Below, one piece after another: positions 25,249-34,319 of a stretch of 64,000 nucleotides of DNA (positions are counted from its first letter, which is position 1; the number at the start of each line of letters is the position of its first letter). Under the pieces are notes generated by a model. The model was not told the DNA's origin and did no database searches. It saw nothing but the letters and a program-made list of their open reading frames with translations. Position numbers and translations under genes: made by a program. Source of the stretch: Neoroseomonas marina (GTDB lineage: Bacteria; Pseudomonadota; Alphaproteobacteria; Acetobacterales; Acetobacteraceae); contig NZ_JABBKX010000001.1 in NCBI RefSeq assembly GCF_012927745.1, positions 124,001 through 188,000 of the forward strand, in the 5' to 3' direction.

Positions 25249-26223
25249 TCAGCCGTTGGCCGAGATGTTGGCCGCCCGCACCACCGGGGCCCAGCGATCG
25301 TACTCCTGGCGCACGAAGGCGTCGGTCTCCTGCGGGGTCATGATGATCGGCTCGCTCGCGATGGCGATCAGGCGCGCATTGACCTGCGGGGACGCTAGCG
25401 CCTCCCGCACCGCGGCGCCGAGGCGCGTCACGATCGCGTCCGGCGTGCCCTTGGGCGCGAAGAGCCCGGTCCAGGACCGCACCGCGAAGTCCGGGACGCC
25501 CTGTTCCATCACCGTCGCCAGGTCGGGACGGATGGACACGCGGTCGGCCGTGCAGACGGCGAGGATCGTCACCCGCCCGTCCTGGGCGGCCGGTGCGACG
25601 GTCGGCAGGTTCATGAAGGCGATCGGGATGGTCCCCGAGACCAGGTCCGTCAGCGCCGGCCCGCCGCCGCGATAGGGCACATGCGTCAGATCGAGCCCCG
25701 TGCGCATGCGGAACAGCTCGCCCGCCAGATGGTTCGAGGTGCCGACGCCGGACGAGCCGAAGGACATCCCGCCCCGCGTCGCGCGCACCTTGGCGATCAG
25801 GTCCTGCACATTCGACACGCCGACGCGCGGATTGGCCGCGAGCACGGTCGGCACGTCGGTCAGCATGGACACGCCGACCAGCGCCTCCTGCACGTTGTAG
25901 CCGAGCTCACCGGAGACCAGCGGGTGAAAGACGTGGTTCGAGGCCGATGAGATCAGCAGAGTCTGCGCATCGGGCCGCGCGCGCACGACCATGCCCATGC
26001 CGAGCGACCCACCGCCGCCGGGCCGGTTGTCGATGATGAAGGGCTGGCCGAACTTCTGTTCGAGCGCCGGCGCGACGAGGCGCGCCACCACGTCGTTCGA
26101 CCCGCCCGCCGCGAAGGGGACCAGCAGGGTGACGGGGCGGGAGGGCCAGTTGTCCTGGGCCCGCGCAATGCCGGGCGCGGCGAGGGATGCGGCGGCAATG
26201 GTCAAGGCCTGCCTGCGGTTCAT
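25249..26223 (-). CDS. Bug-family periplasmic solute-binding protein
   Basis: This 324-residue protein has an NRRQA twin-arginine-like start and a signal peptide ending AQDNWPSRP. LLVPFAAGGSNDVVARLVAPALEQKFGQ, IDNRPGGGGSLG and THVPYRGGGPALTDLVSGTI are diagnostic. Cargo is unknown. It precedes the two NodB-fold genes on the same strand with a 92-base gap, so it likely delivers the substrate for that operon. No membrane permease is encoded here. The start is the conserved ATG at 26223. A longer frame to 26316 is not supported by the family N-terminus. Confidence 0.9.
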   Translation of the reverse strand: MNRRQALTIAAASLAAPGIARAQDNWPSRPVTLLVPFAAGGSNDVVARLVAPALEQKFGQPFIIDNRPGGGGSLGMGMVVRARPDAQTLLISSASNHVFHPLVSGELGYNVQEALVGVSMLTDVPTVLAANPRVGVSNVQDLIAKVRATRGGMSFGSSGVGTSNHLAGELFRMRTGLDLTHVPYRGGGPALTDLVSGTIPIAFMNLPTVAPAAQDGRVTILAVCTADRVSIRPDLATVMEQGVPDFAVRSWTGLFAPKGTPDAIVTRLGAAVREALASPQVNARLIAIASEPIIMTPQETDAFVRQEYDRWAPVVRAANISANG

Positions 26224-26469
26224 GGCGTTCCACTTCTCTCTCGTCGGAGATCGACGCCTAACGTGCGAAACGTTCGGCCGCAAGCAATCGTGCCGCGCCG
26301 GGCCCGGTTTAGGCATCTCTCAATCATTGTTGCGCAAAATGGCCACGCGACACCACGGCATCGCGGCGGCGGCATCAGGCCCCGATCCGATCGGGCAGGA
26401 GGCACGGGGCGTGGTTGAAGCGTTGAACGACAACCCGTGGCCGGAAGGCCGTACCGTGCGAGGTCCACA

Positions 26470-26673
26470 ATGCTGCACCGCTTCGTCGCGACCCTTCGCG
26501 ACAAGAAAGGCGTCTCCGCTGCCGAATACGCCATCCTGGCCGTCGGTGTCGTCATCGTGGTAGGCGCCGCCATCTCCTCGTTCGGAGGAGCCCTGACGAA
26601 CGCCTTCTCGAATGTCGGCACGCAGATGTCGTCCACGCAGGCGTCGTTGCAATCCAGCACGTCGACGCGCTGA
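26470..26673 (+). CDS. Flp-type IVb pilin
   Basis: This 67-residue prepilin has a short positively charged leader, the processing site KKG/VSAAEY with the conserved Glu at +5, and a hydrophobic segment AILAVGVVIVVGAAISSFGGAL. It has a Ser/Thr-rich tail as in the Flp/Tad family, which forms thin adhesive pili. The ATG at 26470 has GAGG six bases before it. An upstream ATG at 26437 would extend the leader. No tad/cpa assembly genes or prepilin peptidase lie in the window, so the pilin depends on machinery elsewhere. The 246 bases upstream hold no other gene that I can see. Confidence 0.88.
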   Translation: MLHRFVATLRDKKGVSAAEYAILAVGVVIVVGAAISSFGGALTNAFSNVGTQMSSTQASLQSSTSTR

Positions 26674-26719
26674 AACCGCCGGGTGAGCAGGCGCGCCGGA
26701 GCGCGCCTGCATCATCGGG

Positions 26720-27640
26720 TCATGGCAGCGCGGCCAGGCGCTCCGTCAGCAGGGCGAAGAACCCGTCGGCGTCCAGCGTCTCGAGCAGCCTGGCGTTGGG
26801 CGCCTGCCCGCTGCGGTCCCAGCGGTCGACCACCGTCCGCCCGCGCGCGACGCCCGCGCATTCGACATGCACATGCACCTCGCGCGTCGTGAACAGCTGC
26901 GGTGCCAGCAGCCAGGCGATGGCGCAGGGATCGTGCAGCGGATGGCCGCGATGGCCGAAGCGGCGCGACGGCGGCACGCCGCCCATGATGCGCGCCGCGG
27001 CGTCCAGGCAGCGCCTGCCGCCCGCCGCGCGCAACGCCGCGATGCGGTCCGGCGTCACCAGCGCCTGGCCCGTCAGTTCCAGCGTCGCCAGCGTCACCGG
27101 ACGCCCGCTGCCGAGCAGCATCGCGAGCGATTCCGGGTCCGACCAAGCGTTGAACTCGGCGGAGGGCGTGATGTTGCCCTCCGCCCAGGCGCCGGTCATC
27201 AGCACGATTTCCTCGACCTTCGCCGCCAGCGCGGGTTCGGTCGCGAGCGCGAGCGCAAGATTCGTCGCCGGCCCGATGCCGATGAGCGTCACGCGCGCCT
27301 CCGCGCGCAGCAGCGCGCGGATCGCATCCGCGGCGATGCCCGGCGCTGGCGGCGGCCCTTCCGGCAGCGCGACGCCGGCGAGGCCATCCGCGCCATGCAC
27401 CTGCGTCTCCGACCGGAAGGCGCCGAGCAGCGGTCCCTCCGCCCCCGCGACCACCGGCACGTCGCGCCCGCTCAGCCCGACGATGGCGCGCGCGTTCCGC
27501 AGGGTGTGGCCCAGCCCGACATTTCCGCCCGCCACCGTCACAAGGCGCAGGTCGATCTCCGGGCTCGCCAGGGCAAGCCACAGCGCCACCGCATCGTCGG
27601 TACCCGGATCGGTGTCGATCAGGCAGACGCGGCGGGTCAT
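26720..27640 (-). CDS. Nucleoside hydrolase (inosine/uridine-preferring family)
   Basis: This 306-residue enzyme hydrolyses the N-glycosidic bond of a ribonucleoside to free base and ribose. The calcium-binding aspartate cluster is seen as DTDPGTDDAVALWLAL at the N-terminus. VTVAGGNVGLGHTLRNA, THE-like GADGL, and HPLHDPCAIAWLL with the catalytic His region follow. The ATG at 27640 overlaps the stop of the M20 amidohydrolase gene (ATGA), so the two are coexpressed. A phosphoribosyltransferase gene lies across a short divergent spacer, which suggests base salvage. Base preference is not clear from sequence. Confidence 0.9.
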   Translation of the reverse strand: MTRRVCLIDTDPGTDDAVALWLALASPEIDLRLVTVAGGNVGLGHTLRNARAIVGLSGRDVPVVAGAEGPLLGAFRSETQVHGADGLAGVALPEGPPPAPGIAADAIRALLRAEARVTLIGIGPATNLALALATEPALAAKVEEIVLMTGAWAEGNITPSAEFNAWSDPESLAMLLGSGRPVTLATLELTGQALVTPDRIAALRAAGGRRCLDAAARIMGGVPPSRRFGHRGHPLHDPCAIAWLLAPQLFTTREVHVHVECAGVARGRTVVDRWDRSGQAPNARLLETLDADGFFALLTERLAALP

Positions 27641-28821
27641 CCGAGTTCCTGTTCCACCAGGGCGCACCAGAAGGCCGCGCCATGCGGCAGGGCGGCGTCG
27701 TTGAAGTCGAAATGCGGGTTGTGGTGGAAGCCCTCGGGATGCGCGGGATCCCCGGTGCCGAGCCAGACATAGGCGCCGGGGCGGACGGCGAGGAACTCGG
27801 AGAAATCCTCCCCGGGCGTCAGCGGCGGATGGTCGTCCATCGTGCGCGCATCGCCGACCGCGGCGCGTGCGGCCCTGACCGCGACGGCGGCCTGTTCGGC
27901 ACGGTTGATGGTGGGGGAGATGCGGCGGAGGTAGCGCGGCTCGGCCTCGACGCGGCAGGTCGCGGCGACGCCGCGCGCGACGGCGGCCATGCGGGCTTCG
28001 AGGTGCGAGCGCACCGCCTCGGAGAAGGCACGCGCGGTGCCGCAGAGGAAGACCTCCGACGGGATCACGTTCGGCGCGTTGCGCACGCCGGCGGCCATGT
28101 GGCCGACCGACAGCACCGCCGCCTGCAGCGGGTCGATCTCGCGCGCGACGATCATCGGCAACGCGGCGATGAACTGCGCGGCGGCCAGCGGCGCATCGGT
28201 GCCGAGATGCGGCCGCGCGCCATGCACCCCCGCACCGCGGAAGGTCACCTCCCAGGTGTCCGAACTCGCCAGCACCGCCCCCTTCGGCACCGCCACGGTG
28301 CCGACCGGCAGGCCCGGCAGGTTGTGCATGCCGTACACCGCATCGGCGGGGAAACGTTCGAACAGCCCGTCCTTCACCATGCGCCCCGCGCCGCCGAGGG
28401 ATTCCTCGGCCGGCTGGAAGACGAAATGCACGGTGCCGCCGAAGCGGTCGCGGTTCGCGGCCAGCCAGCGTGCCGCGCCCAGCAGCATCGCGGTGTGCCC
28501 GTCATGCCCGCAGGCATGCATCTTCCCGGGCACGGTGCTGGCATAGGCCGCGCCGGTCGCCTCGGGCATCGCCAGCGCGTCCATGTCGGCGCGCAGCGCG
28601 ACGGCGCGGTTGCCGCCCGGCCCCCGCGTGCCGGTCAGGGTGCCGACCACGCCGGTCTCCCCGATGCCTTCCTCGACCGAGATGCCCCAGTCCTTCAGCA
28701 GGGCCGCGACGATGCCGGCGGTGCGCCGTTCCTCGAAGCCGAGTTCGGGGTGGCGGTGGAAGTCGCGGCGCCATGCGGTCATTTCGGCCGCGAGCGGGGC
28801 GAGGTCCTCGGGGGTGGGCAT
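27637..28821 (-). CDS. M20 family metallopeptidase/amidohydrolase
   Basis: This 394-residue zinc amidohydrolase resembles hippurate hydrolase, IAA-amino acid hydrolase and N-acetyl-amino acid deacetylases. Metal-binding elements are HACGHDGHTAMLLGAA, FQPAEESLGGA with the catalytic Glu pair, and MHNLPGLPVG. The late histidine is in GFHHNPHFDFND. RRDFHRHPELGFEE is the standard N-terminus. It leads an overlapping pair with the nucleoside hydrolase. There is no signal peptide, so the substrate is an intracellular N-acyl or carbamoyl compound of unknown identity. Confidence 0.9.
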   Translation of the reverse strand: MPTPEDLAPLAAEMTAWRRDFHRHPELGFEERRTAGIVAALLKDWGISVEEGIGETGVVGTLTGTRGPGGNRAVALRADMDALAMPEATGAAYASTVPGKMHACGHDGHTAMLLGAARWLAANRDRFGGTVHFVFQPAEESLGGAGRMVKDGLFERFPADAVYGMHNLPGLPVGTVAVPKGAVLASSDTWEVTFRGAGVHGARPHLGTDAPLAAAQFIAALPMIVAREIDPLQAAVLSVGHMAAGVRNAPNVIPSEVFLCGTARAFSEAVRSHLEARMAAVARGVAATCRVEAEPRYLRRISPTINRAEQAAVAVRAARAAVGDARTMDDHPPLTPGEDFSEFLAVRPGAYVWLGTGDPAHPEGFHHNPHFDFNDAALPHGAAFWCALVEQELG

Positions 28822-28889
28822 GTGGGCGCTCCGTTGCTGCGCTGCGGCGAATTTGCCACCTTGGCGGCGTTTCCACCACGGGCCGCACC

Positions 28890-29582
28890 ATGGAGTTCTG
28901 GCAGTCCTTCGATGCGCCCGGCGGCGCCGAGGGTCCCTTCACCGATCGCTATCCCGCGCCGATGCCGGACGGGTCCCGGCTGACGCTGCCGCTGCGCGAC
29001 TATGGCGAGGTCGCCGTCGCGGGCTTCATCGCCAACCAGGCGGCGATCGCCGTGGCGAAGCGAATCGGCGACTGGATGGCGGATGCCGCGCGTGACCTCG
29101 GCGCCGAGGTCGTCGTGGGCATGCCCACCCTCGGCCAGGTCTTCGCGCCGCTCGTCGCGGAGGGGCTCGGGCAGGCGAACTGGGTCGCACCCGGCTGGTC
29201 GCGCAAGCGCTGGTATGAGGAGGCGCTGTCGGTGCCGGCCTCGTCGTCCACGGCGCCGGGGGAACGGCGGCTCTGGCTCGATCCGCGCGTGAAGCACCGG
29301 CTCGACGGACGGCGCGTGCTGCTGGTGGACGACGTCATCTCGACCGGGTCCTCGGCGCTGGCCGGCGTCGCGCTGCTGGAACGCGCCGGCGCGCGGCCGG
29401 CCGCGCTGCTCGTCGCCATGGCTCAGGCGGATCGCTGGCGCGAAGCCTGGCCTGCCGACCTCCCGGTGCGCGCGGCCTTCGCCACGCCCCTGTTCGCGCG
29501 GGCGCCGGGCGGCTGGATGCCGCGGCCGGAGACCGCGCCCCTCGACCTCTGCCCGCTGTTCCCCAGGAGGGACGCCGCATGA
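28890..29582 (+). CDS. Phosphoribosyltransferase family protein
   Basis: This 230-residue type I phosphoribosyltransferase has the PRPP-binding motif RRVLLVDDVISTGSSALAG near residues 140-158 and a preceding flexible-loop region (SRKRWYEEALSVP). It resembles adenine/hypoxanthine-type enzymes more than OrotPRT, but base specificity cannot be read off. The ATG at 28890 has no clear ribosome-binding site and lies 68 bases from the divergent amidohydrolase gene. The stop overlaps the next gene's ATG (ATGA), coupling it to a peptide-type binding protein. The nearby nucleoside hydrolase gives a plausible source of free base. Confidence 0.82.
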   Translation: MEFWQSFDAPGGAEGPFTDRYPAPMPDGSRLTLPLRDYGEVAVAGFIANQAAIAVAKRIGDWMADAARDLGAEVVVGMPTLGQVFAPLVAEGLGQANWVAPGWSRKRWYEEALSVPASSSTAPGERRLWLDPRVKHRLDGRRVLLVDDVISTGSSALAGVALLERAGARPAALLVAMAQADRWREAWPADLPVRAAFATPLFARAPGGWMPRPETAPLDLCPLFPRRDAA

Positions 29583-31135
29583 AGCGCCTGCTGCTCGCCG
29601 CCTTCACCGCCCTCGCGCTGCCCGCCGCGGCGCAGGATCGCCCCGAACTGCGCATCGCCGTGGAGGCCGGGCCGACCAGCCTCGACCCGCATTACGCCAG
29701 CCTGATCACCAACATCGCCTTCGCGCGGCACGTCTTCCAGCCGCTGGCCGAGCAGGACGACCGCCAGGTGCTGCGGCCGGCCATCGCGCGGTCCTGGCGC
29801 GTGGTGGACGACACCACCTGGGAGCTGGAGCTCGATCCCAACGCCCGCTTCGCCGACGGGCGGCCCGTGACGTTCGAGGACATCGCCTTCACCATCGCCC
29901 GCGCGGGCGACGTGCCGAACAGCCCGTCCTCCTTCCGCTACGCGACGCGGCCCGTCGCGGCGGTGGAATCGGTCGGCCCGCACACGGTCCGGCTGCGCAC
30001 CAACGGCCCCTTCCCGCTGCTGCTGAACCAGCTCGCCCTGGTGATGATCGTGCCGAAGCGGGAGGGCCTGACGACGGCCGCCTTCAACGACGGCTCGGCC
30101 ATGATCGGCAGCGGGCCCTATCGCCTGGTGTCCTGGCAGCCGGGCCAGCCGGTGCGCTATGCGCGCAACGACGCCTTCGCCGGCCCGCCGCCCGCCTTCG
30201 CGACCGTCGAATTCCGCCCCATCGCCAATGCCGGCGCCCGCGTCGCGGCGCTGCAGGCCGGCGACGTCGACCTGATCGAGATCATCCCACCGGACCAGTT
30301 CACCCGCCTCAAGGCCGATGCGCGCTTCGCCACCGCGGAAAGCCCGTCGAACCGGCTGATCTTCCTGACGTTGGATTCCGGACGCGAAGACAGCCCGCAT
30401 GTCCGCGCGCCCGAGGGCGCGCCGCTGCGCAACCCGCTGCGCGACGCCCGCGTGCGCCGGGCGCTGTCCATCGCGATCAATCGCGAGGCGCTGGTCAGCC
30501 GCGTCCTGCAGGGCCAGGCCATCGCCGCCGGGGACCTCGGCCCGCAGGGCTATTTCGGCACCTCCCCCGACCTGACGCCGCCGCGCTTCGATCTCGAGGG
30601 CGCGCGGCGCCTGTTGGCCGAGGCTGGCTACCCCCGCGGCTTCGCCGTGCAGGTCAACGGGCCCAACGACCGCTACGTGAACGATGAGCAGGTGGTCCAG
30701 GCCATCGCCCAGATGTGGACCCGCGCCGGCCTGCAGGCGAGCGTCGAGGTCAAGCCGCGCGGCGTCTGGCTGACCGAAGCGGCGCAGTTGCGCTACTCGG
30801 TGAACCTCGCCGGCTTCTCGCCCAACCCCGAGGTGCTGGGCATGCTCGAGACCCAGGTCCATTCCTGGGACACGACGATCGGCCTCGGCACTGCCAATCG
30901 CGGCCGGTTCGGCAATGCCGAGATCGACGCCATCATCCAGCGCGCCCGCACGACCATGGACAATGCCGAGCGCGAGCGGCTGACTCAGGAGGCGACGCGC
31001 CGGGCCCTCCGCGACGAGACGGCGCTGATCCCGCTGTATTTCCAGGTGAACACCTGGGCGATGCGCCGCGGCGTGACCTATGAGGCGCGGACGGACGAGA
31101 TGACGCTGGCCTTCTCGGCGCGCCGGGCACCCTGA
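29579..31135 (+). CDS. ABC-transporter substrate-binding protein, family 5 (oligopeptide/nickel type)
   Basis: This 518-residue secreted protein has a signal peptide of about 18 residues ending AAAQD. LRIAVEAGPTSLDPHYASL and WELELDPNARFADGRPVTFEDIAFTIARA are standard SBP family 5 signatures. The C-terminal lobe includes ARRLLAEAGYPRGF. Homologues bind peptides, opines or related compounds and deliver them to a Dpp/Opp-like permease. No permease or ATPase genes follow, so this is an orphan binding component. It is translationally coupled to the phosphoribosyltransferase gene, an unusual pairing that may point to a nucleoside-like or modified-base ligand (inference). Confidence 0.88.
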   Translation: MKRLLLAAFTALALPAAAQDRPELRIAVEAGPTSLDPHYASLITNIAFARHVFQPLAEQDDRQVLRPAIARSWRVVDDTTWELELDPNARFADGRPVTFEDIAFTIARAGDVPNSPSSFRYATRPVAAVESVGPHTVRLRTNGPFPLLLNQLALVMIVPKREGLTTAAFNDGSAMIGSGPYRLVSWQPGQPVRYARNDAFAGPPPAFATVEFRPIANAGARVAALQAGDVDLIEIIPPDQFTRLKADARFATAESPSNRLIFLTLDSGREDSPHVRAPEGAPLRNPLRDARVRRALSIAINREALVSRVLQGQAIAAGDLGPQGYFGTSPDLTPPRFDLEGARRLLAEAGYPRGFAVQVNGPNDRYVNDEQVVQAIAQMWTRAGLQASVEVKPRGVWLTEAAQLRYSVNLAGFSPNPEVLGMLETQVHSWDTTIGLGTANRGRFGNAEIDAIIQRARTTMDNAERERLTQEATRRALRDETALIPLYFQVNTWAMRRGVTYEARTDEMTLAFSARRAP

Positions 31136-31436
31136 ACGGACATCTGCAAGTAGGGCCCGGGCTGCCGAGACCTTTCTGGACCGCAACAAGGAGCACCCCG
31201 CGGCCTTGTCGCTGCGCGCCGTCGCCTGCGGCCTGTCGATCGGCGGTCCGGCGCTGGAGATGCCGGGCCGCCGGCGGATCCGCGCGGTAACGGCGGCCGG
31301 CGGCGCCATGGGCGGGGGCGGTGGCGGACCGCGCAATGCGGTCCGCGCGTCGGACCGCTGACGCGGCGCAGCCGCACCCCCTTTGCCTCGGCGGCGGAGC
31401 ATGCGCTACTCCGGACCTGGATTTCGGGGGAAGACA
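31136..31436. other. Intergenic region between the binding-protein gene and soeA
   Basis: This 301-base spacer has no supportable gene. One frame is open for about 60 codons but lacks a start codon and ends in a glycine run. A perfect 9-bp dyad, GCGGACCGC-GCAAT-GCGGTCCGC, spans 31324-31346 and may be the terminator of the upstream operon. GGGGGAAG just before 31437 is the soeA ribosome-binding site. No convincing promoter was identified. Confidence 0.5.
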
Positions 31437-34319
31437 ATGCCGGACGACGGCGCCCGCACGGACAGGATCGACTACTCGGCGCCGATCGGCGACGAGGTGA
31501 AGACCACCACCTGCTACATGTGCGCCTGCCGCTGCGGCATCCGCGTGCACCTCAAGGACGGCCGCGTCCGTTACATCGAGGGCAATCCGGACCATCCGGT
31601 GAACAAGGGCGTGCTCTGCGGCAAGGGCAGCGCCGGGATCATGACGCAGTATTCCCCGGCGCGGCTCCAGGCGCCGCTGAAGCGCGTCGGGCCGCGCGGG
31701 TCGGGCGAATTCGCCGAGATCTCCTGGGACGAGGCGATGGACATCGCCACCGGCTGGCTGAAGCATGTGCGGGAGACCGACCCGAAGAAGCTCGCCTTCT
31801 TCACCGGCCGCGACCAGTCCCAGTCGCTGACCGGATTCTGGGCCGCGCAGTTCGGCACGCCGAACTTCGCCGCGCATGGCGGCTTCTGCTCGGTGAACAT
31901 GGCGGCCGGCGGGCTCTACACCATCGGCGGGTCCTTCTGGGAATTCGGCGAGCCCGATTGGGACCACGCGAAGTACCTGATGATTTTCGGCGTCGCCGAG
32001 GACCATGATTCCAACCCGATCAAGACCGGGCTCGCGGCGCTGAAGAAGCGCGGATCGAAGGTCGTCTCGGTGAACCCGGTCCGCACCGGCTATTCCGCCG
32101 TGGCCGATGAGTGGGTCGGCATCCGTCCGGGCACGGACGGGCTGTTCGTCATGGCGCTGATCCACGAGCTGCTGCGCACCGACCGCGTCGATGGCGAGTT
32201 CCTGGTGCGCTACACCAACGCGCCCTGGCTGGTCGTGCGCAATCCGGGCGGGGCCGATGACGGGCTGTTCGCGCGCGACGCGGACGGCAAGCCGCTCGCC
32301 TGGGACCGCGCGCGGGGCGCCATCGCGGCGGAAACCGCGGACCTCTCGCCCGTGCTGGTCGGCGAGTTCGCCCTGCCCGACGGCCGCAAGGCGCAGCCCG
32401 TCTTCCACCTGATGGCGGAACGTTACCTCGGCGCGGAGTATGCGCCCGAGGCGGTCGCGGAGCGCTGCGGCATCGGCGCCGACCGCATCCGGCGCCTCGC
32501 GGCGGAAGTGGCCGACATCGCCTTCAACCAGCCGCTGACCCTCGACATCCCCTGGACCGATGTCTGGGGCCGCAAGCACGACACGATGGTCGGCCGGCCG
32601 GTCGCCTTCCACGCGATGCGCGGCATCAGCGCGCATTCCAACGGCTTCCACACCTGCCGCGCGCTGCACATCCTGCAGATGCTGCTCGGCGCGGTCGATA
32701 CGCCCGGTTCCTGGCGCTACAAGTCGCCATTCCCCCGCCCGATCCCGCCGGGGCCCGGCCCCGCCGGCAAGGGGGCGAAGCCCAACACGCCGCTCGCGGG
32801 CAATATCCTGTCCTTCACCCACGGGCCGGACGACCTGCTGGTCGAGGATGACGGCACGCCGCTGCGCATCGACCATTCCTTCTCCTGGGAAGCGCCGCTC
32901 GGCCTGCACGGGATGATGCATACCGTGATCGGCAATGCCGAGAAGGGCGACCCGTACAGGATCAACACGCTCTTCATGTTCATGGCGAACATGGCCTGGA
33001 ACAGCGCCATGAACCCGCTGGAGAGCATCCGCTGCCTGACGGCGCAGGACGAGAACGGCGACTACGTCATCCCGCACGTCATCTACTCGGATGCGTATTT
33101 CTCCGAGACGGTCCCCTACGCCGACCTGATCCTGCCGGACACGACGTATCTGGAACGCTGGGATGCAATCAGCATCCTCGACCGCCCGATCGGGTCCTCG
33201 CACGGCCCGGGGGACGCCATCCGCCAGCCGGTGATCAAGCCCGACCGCGACGTGCGGCCCTTCCAGGAGGTGCTGATCGAGCTCGGCGCGCGGCTGGGGC
33301 TGCCGGCCTTCGTGAAGGAGGACGGGTCGCCGCGCTTCAAGGATTATCCGGACTACCTGACGAACCACCAGCGCACCCCGGGCGTGGGTCCGCTGGCGGG
33401 ATGGCGCGGGGAGGACGGGTCGAAGAAGGGCGTGGGCGAGCCCAACCCGAACCAGTTGCAGCGCTACATCGAGAATGGCTGCTTCTGGCGCCATCACCTC
33501 GCGCCGGAAGAATCCTACTTCAAGCACGCCAACGCGACCTATCTCGCCAATTCCAAGGCGATGGGCATGCAGGGGCAGTCCAACCAGATCGTGCTGCAGA
33601 TCTGGTCGGAGCCGCTGCAGAAGTTCCGCCTCGCCGCGCAGGGCCACGGCGCAAAGCAGCCGCCGGAGAACCTCCGCGAGCGCGTGCGCACCTATTGCGA
33701 CCCGCTGCCCTTCTGGTACGCGCCGCTTGAACAGCAGCAGCACGACACCGAGCCCTTTCCGCTATCCGCCGTCACGCAGCGGCCGATGGCGATGTACCAT
33801 TCCTGGGGATCGATGAACGCCTGGCTGCGGCAGATCCACGGGTCGAACAAGCTGTACATGTCGCGCGAACGTGCGACGGCCGAGGGCCTCGCCCAGGATG
33901 GCTGGGTCTGGGTCGAAAGCCGCGCCGGCCGCGTGAAGGCGCAGCTCAGCCTGATGGAAGGCGTGAACCGCGACACGGTCTGGACATGGAACGCGATCGG
34001 CAAGCGCGCCGGGGCCTGGATGCTCTCGCCCGATGCGGCCGAGGCCCAGCGCGGCTTCCTGCTGAACCACGTCATCAGCGAATGGCTGCCCGCGCAGACC
34101 GGGCCGCGGCTCGCGAATGCCGACCCCATCACCGGCCAGGCCGCGTGGTACGACCTGCGCGTGAAGGTGACGAAATGCGCGCCGGGCGAGGAAGGCGTCA
34201 CCGATCCCTTCCCCACCATGCTCGATCCGCCGCCGGACATGCCGGATCCGCCCGACATCCTGCGCTATGATTCCAGTGCGCGCTCCTCGCGCGACGCCGC
34301 CGGGGAGAAGCAGCCGTGA
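31437..34319 (+). CDS. soeA: Molybdopterin oxidoreductase, sulfite dehydrogenase (quinone) catalytic subunit SoeA-like
   Basis: This 960-residue member of the DMSO reductase/complex iron-sulfur molybdoenzyme family binds an N-terminal [4Fe-4S] cluster with Cys26, Cys29, Cys33 and Cys61. A probable molybdenum-ligand Cys151 stands in GGFCSVN. There is no twin-arginine signal, so the enzyme faces the cytoplasm. The size, the cytoplasmic location and the soeB/soeC partners fit SoeABC, which oxidises cytoplasmic sulfite to sulfate and passes electrons to quinone. Polysulfide or thiosulfate reductase-like enzymes are the alternative but normally carry Tat signals. The start at 31437 has GGGGGAAG upstream. 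The stop overlaps the soeB GTG. Confidence 0.78.
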   Translation: MPDDGARTDRIDYSAPIGDEVKTTTCYMCACRCGIRVHLKDGRVRYIEGNPDHPVNKGVLCGKGSAGIMTQYSPARLQAPLKRVGPRGSGEFAEISWDEAMDIATGWLKHVRETDPKKLAFFTGRDQSQSLTGFWAAQFGTPNFAAHGGFCSVNMAAGGLYTIGGSFWEFGEPDWDHAKYLMIFGVAEDHDSNPIKTGLAALKKRGSKVVSVNPVRTGYSAVADEWVGIRPGTDGLFVMALIHELLRTDRVDGEFLVRYTNAPWLVVRNPGGADDGLFARDADGKPLAWDRARGAIAAETADLSPVLVGEFALPDGRKAQPVFHLMAERYLGAEYAPEAVAERCGIGADRIRRLAAEVADIAFNQPLTLDIPWTDVWGRKHDTMVGRPVAFHAMRGISAHSNGFHTCRALHILQMLLGAVDTPGSWRYKSPFPRPIPPGPGPAGKGAKPNTPLAGNILSFTHGPDDLLVEDDGTPLRIDHSFSWEAPLGLHGMMHTVIGNAEKGDPYRINTLFMFMANMAWNSAMNPLESIRCLTAQDENGDYVIPHVIYSDAYFSETVPYADLILPDTTYLERWDAISILDRPIGSSHGPGDAIRQPVIKPDRDVRPFQEVLIELGARLGLPAFVKEDGSPRFKDYPDYLTNHQRTPGVGPLAGWRGEDGSKKGVGEPNPNQLQRYIENGCFWRHHLAPEESYFKHANATYLANSKAMGMQGQSNQIVLQIWSEPLQKFRLAAQGHGAKQPPENLRERVRTYCDPLPFWYAPLEQQQHDTEPFPLSAVTQRPMAMYHSWGSMNAWLRQIHGSNKLYMSRERATAEGLAQDGWVWVESRAGRVKAQLSLMEGVNRDTVWTWNAIGKRAGAWMLSPDAAEAQRGFLLNHVISEWLPAQTGPRLANADPITGQAAWYDLRVKVTKCAPGEEGVTDPFPTMLDPPPDMPDPPDILRYDSSARSSRDAAGEKQP

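Noticed and set aside
31160..31360. Small protein gene in the spacer before soeA
   Set aside because: The open frame has no acceptable start codon or ribosome-binding site and ends in a glycine run.
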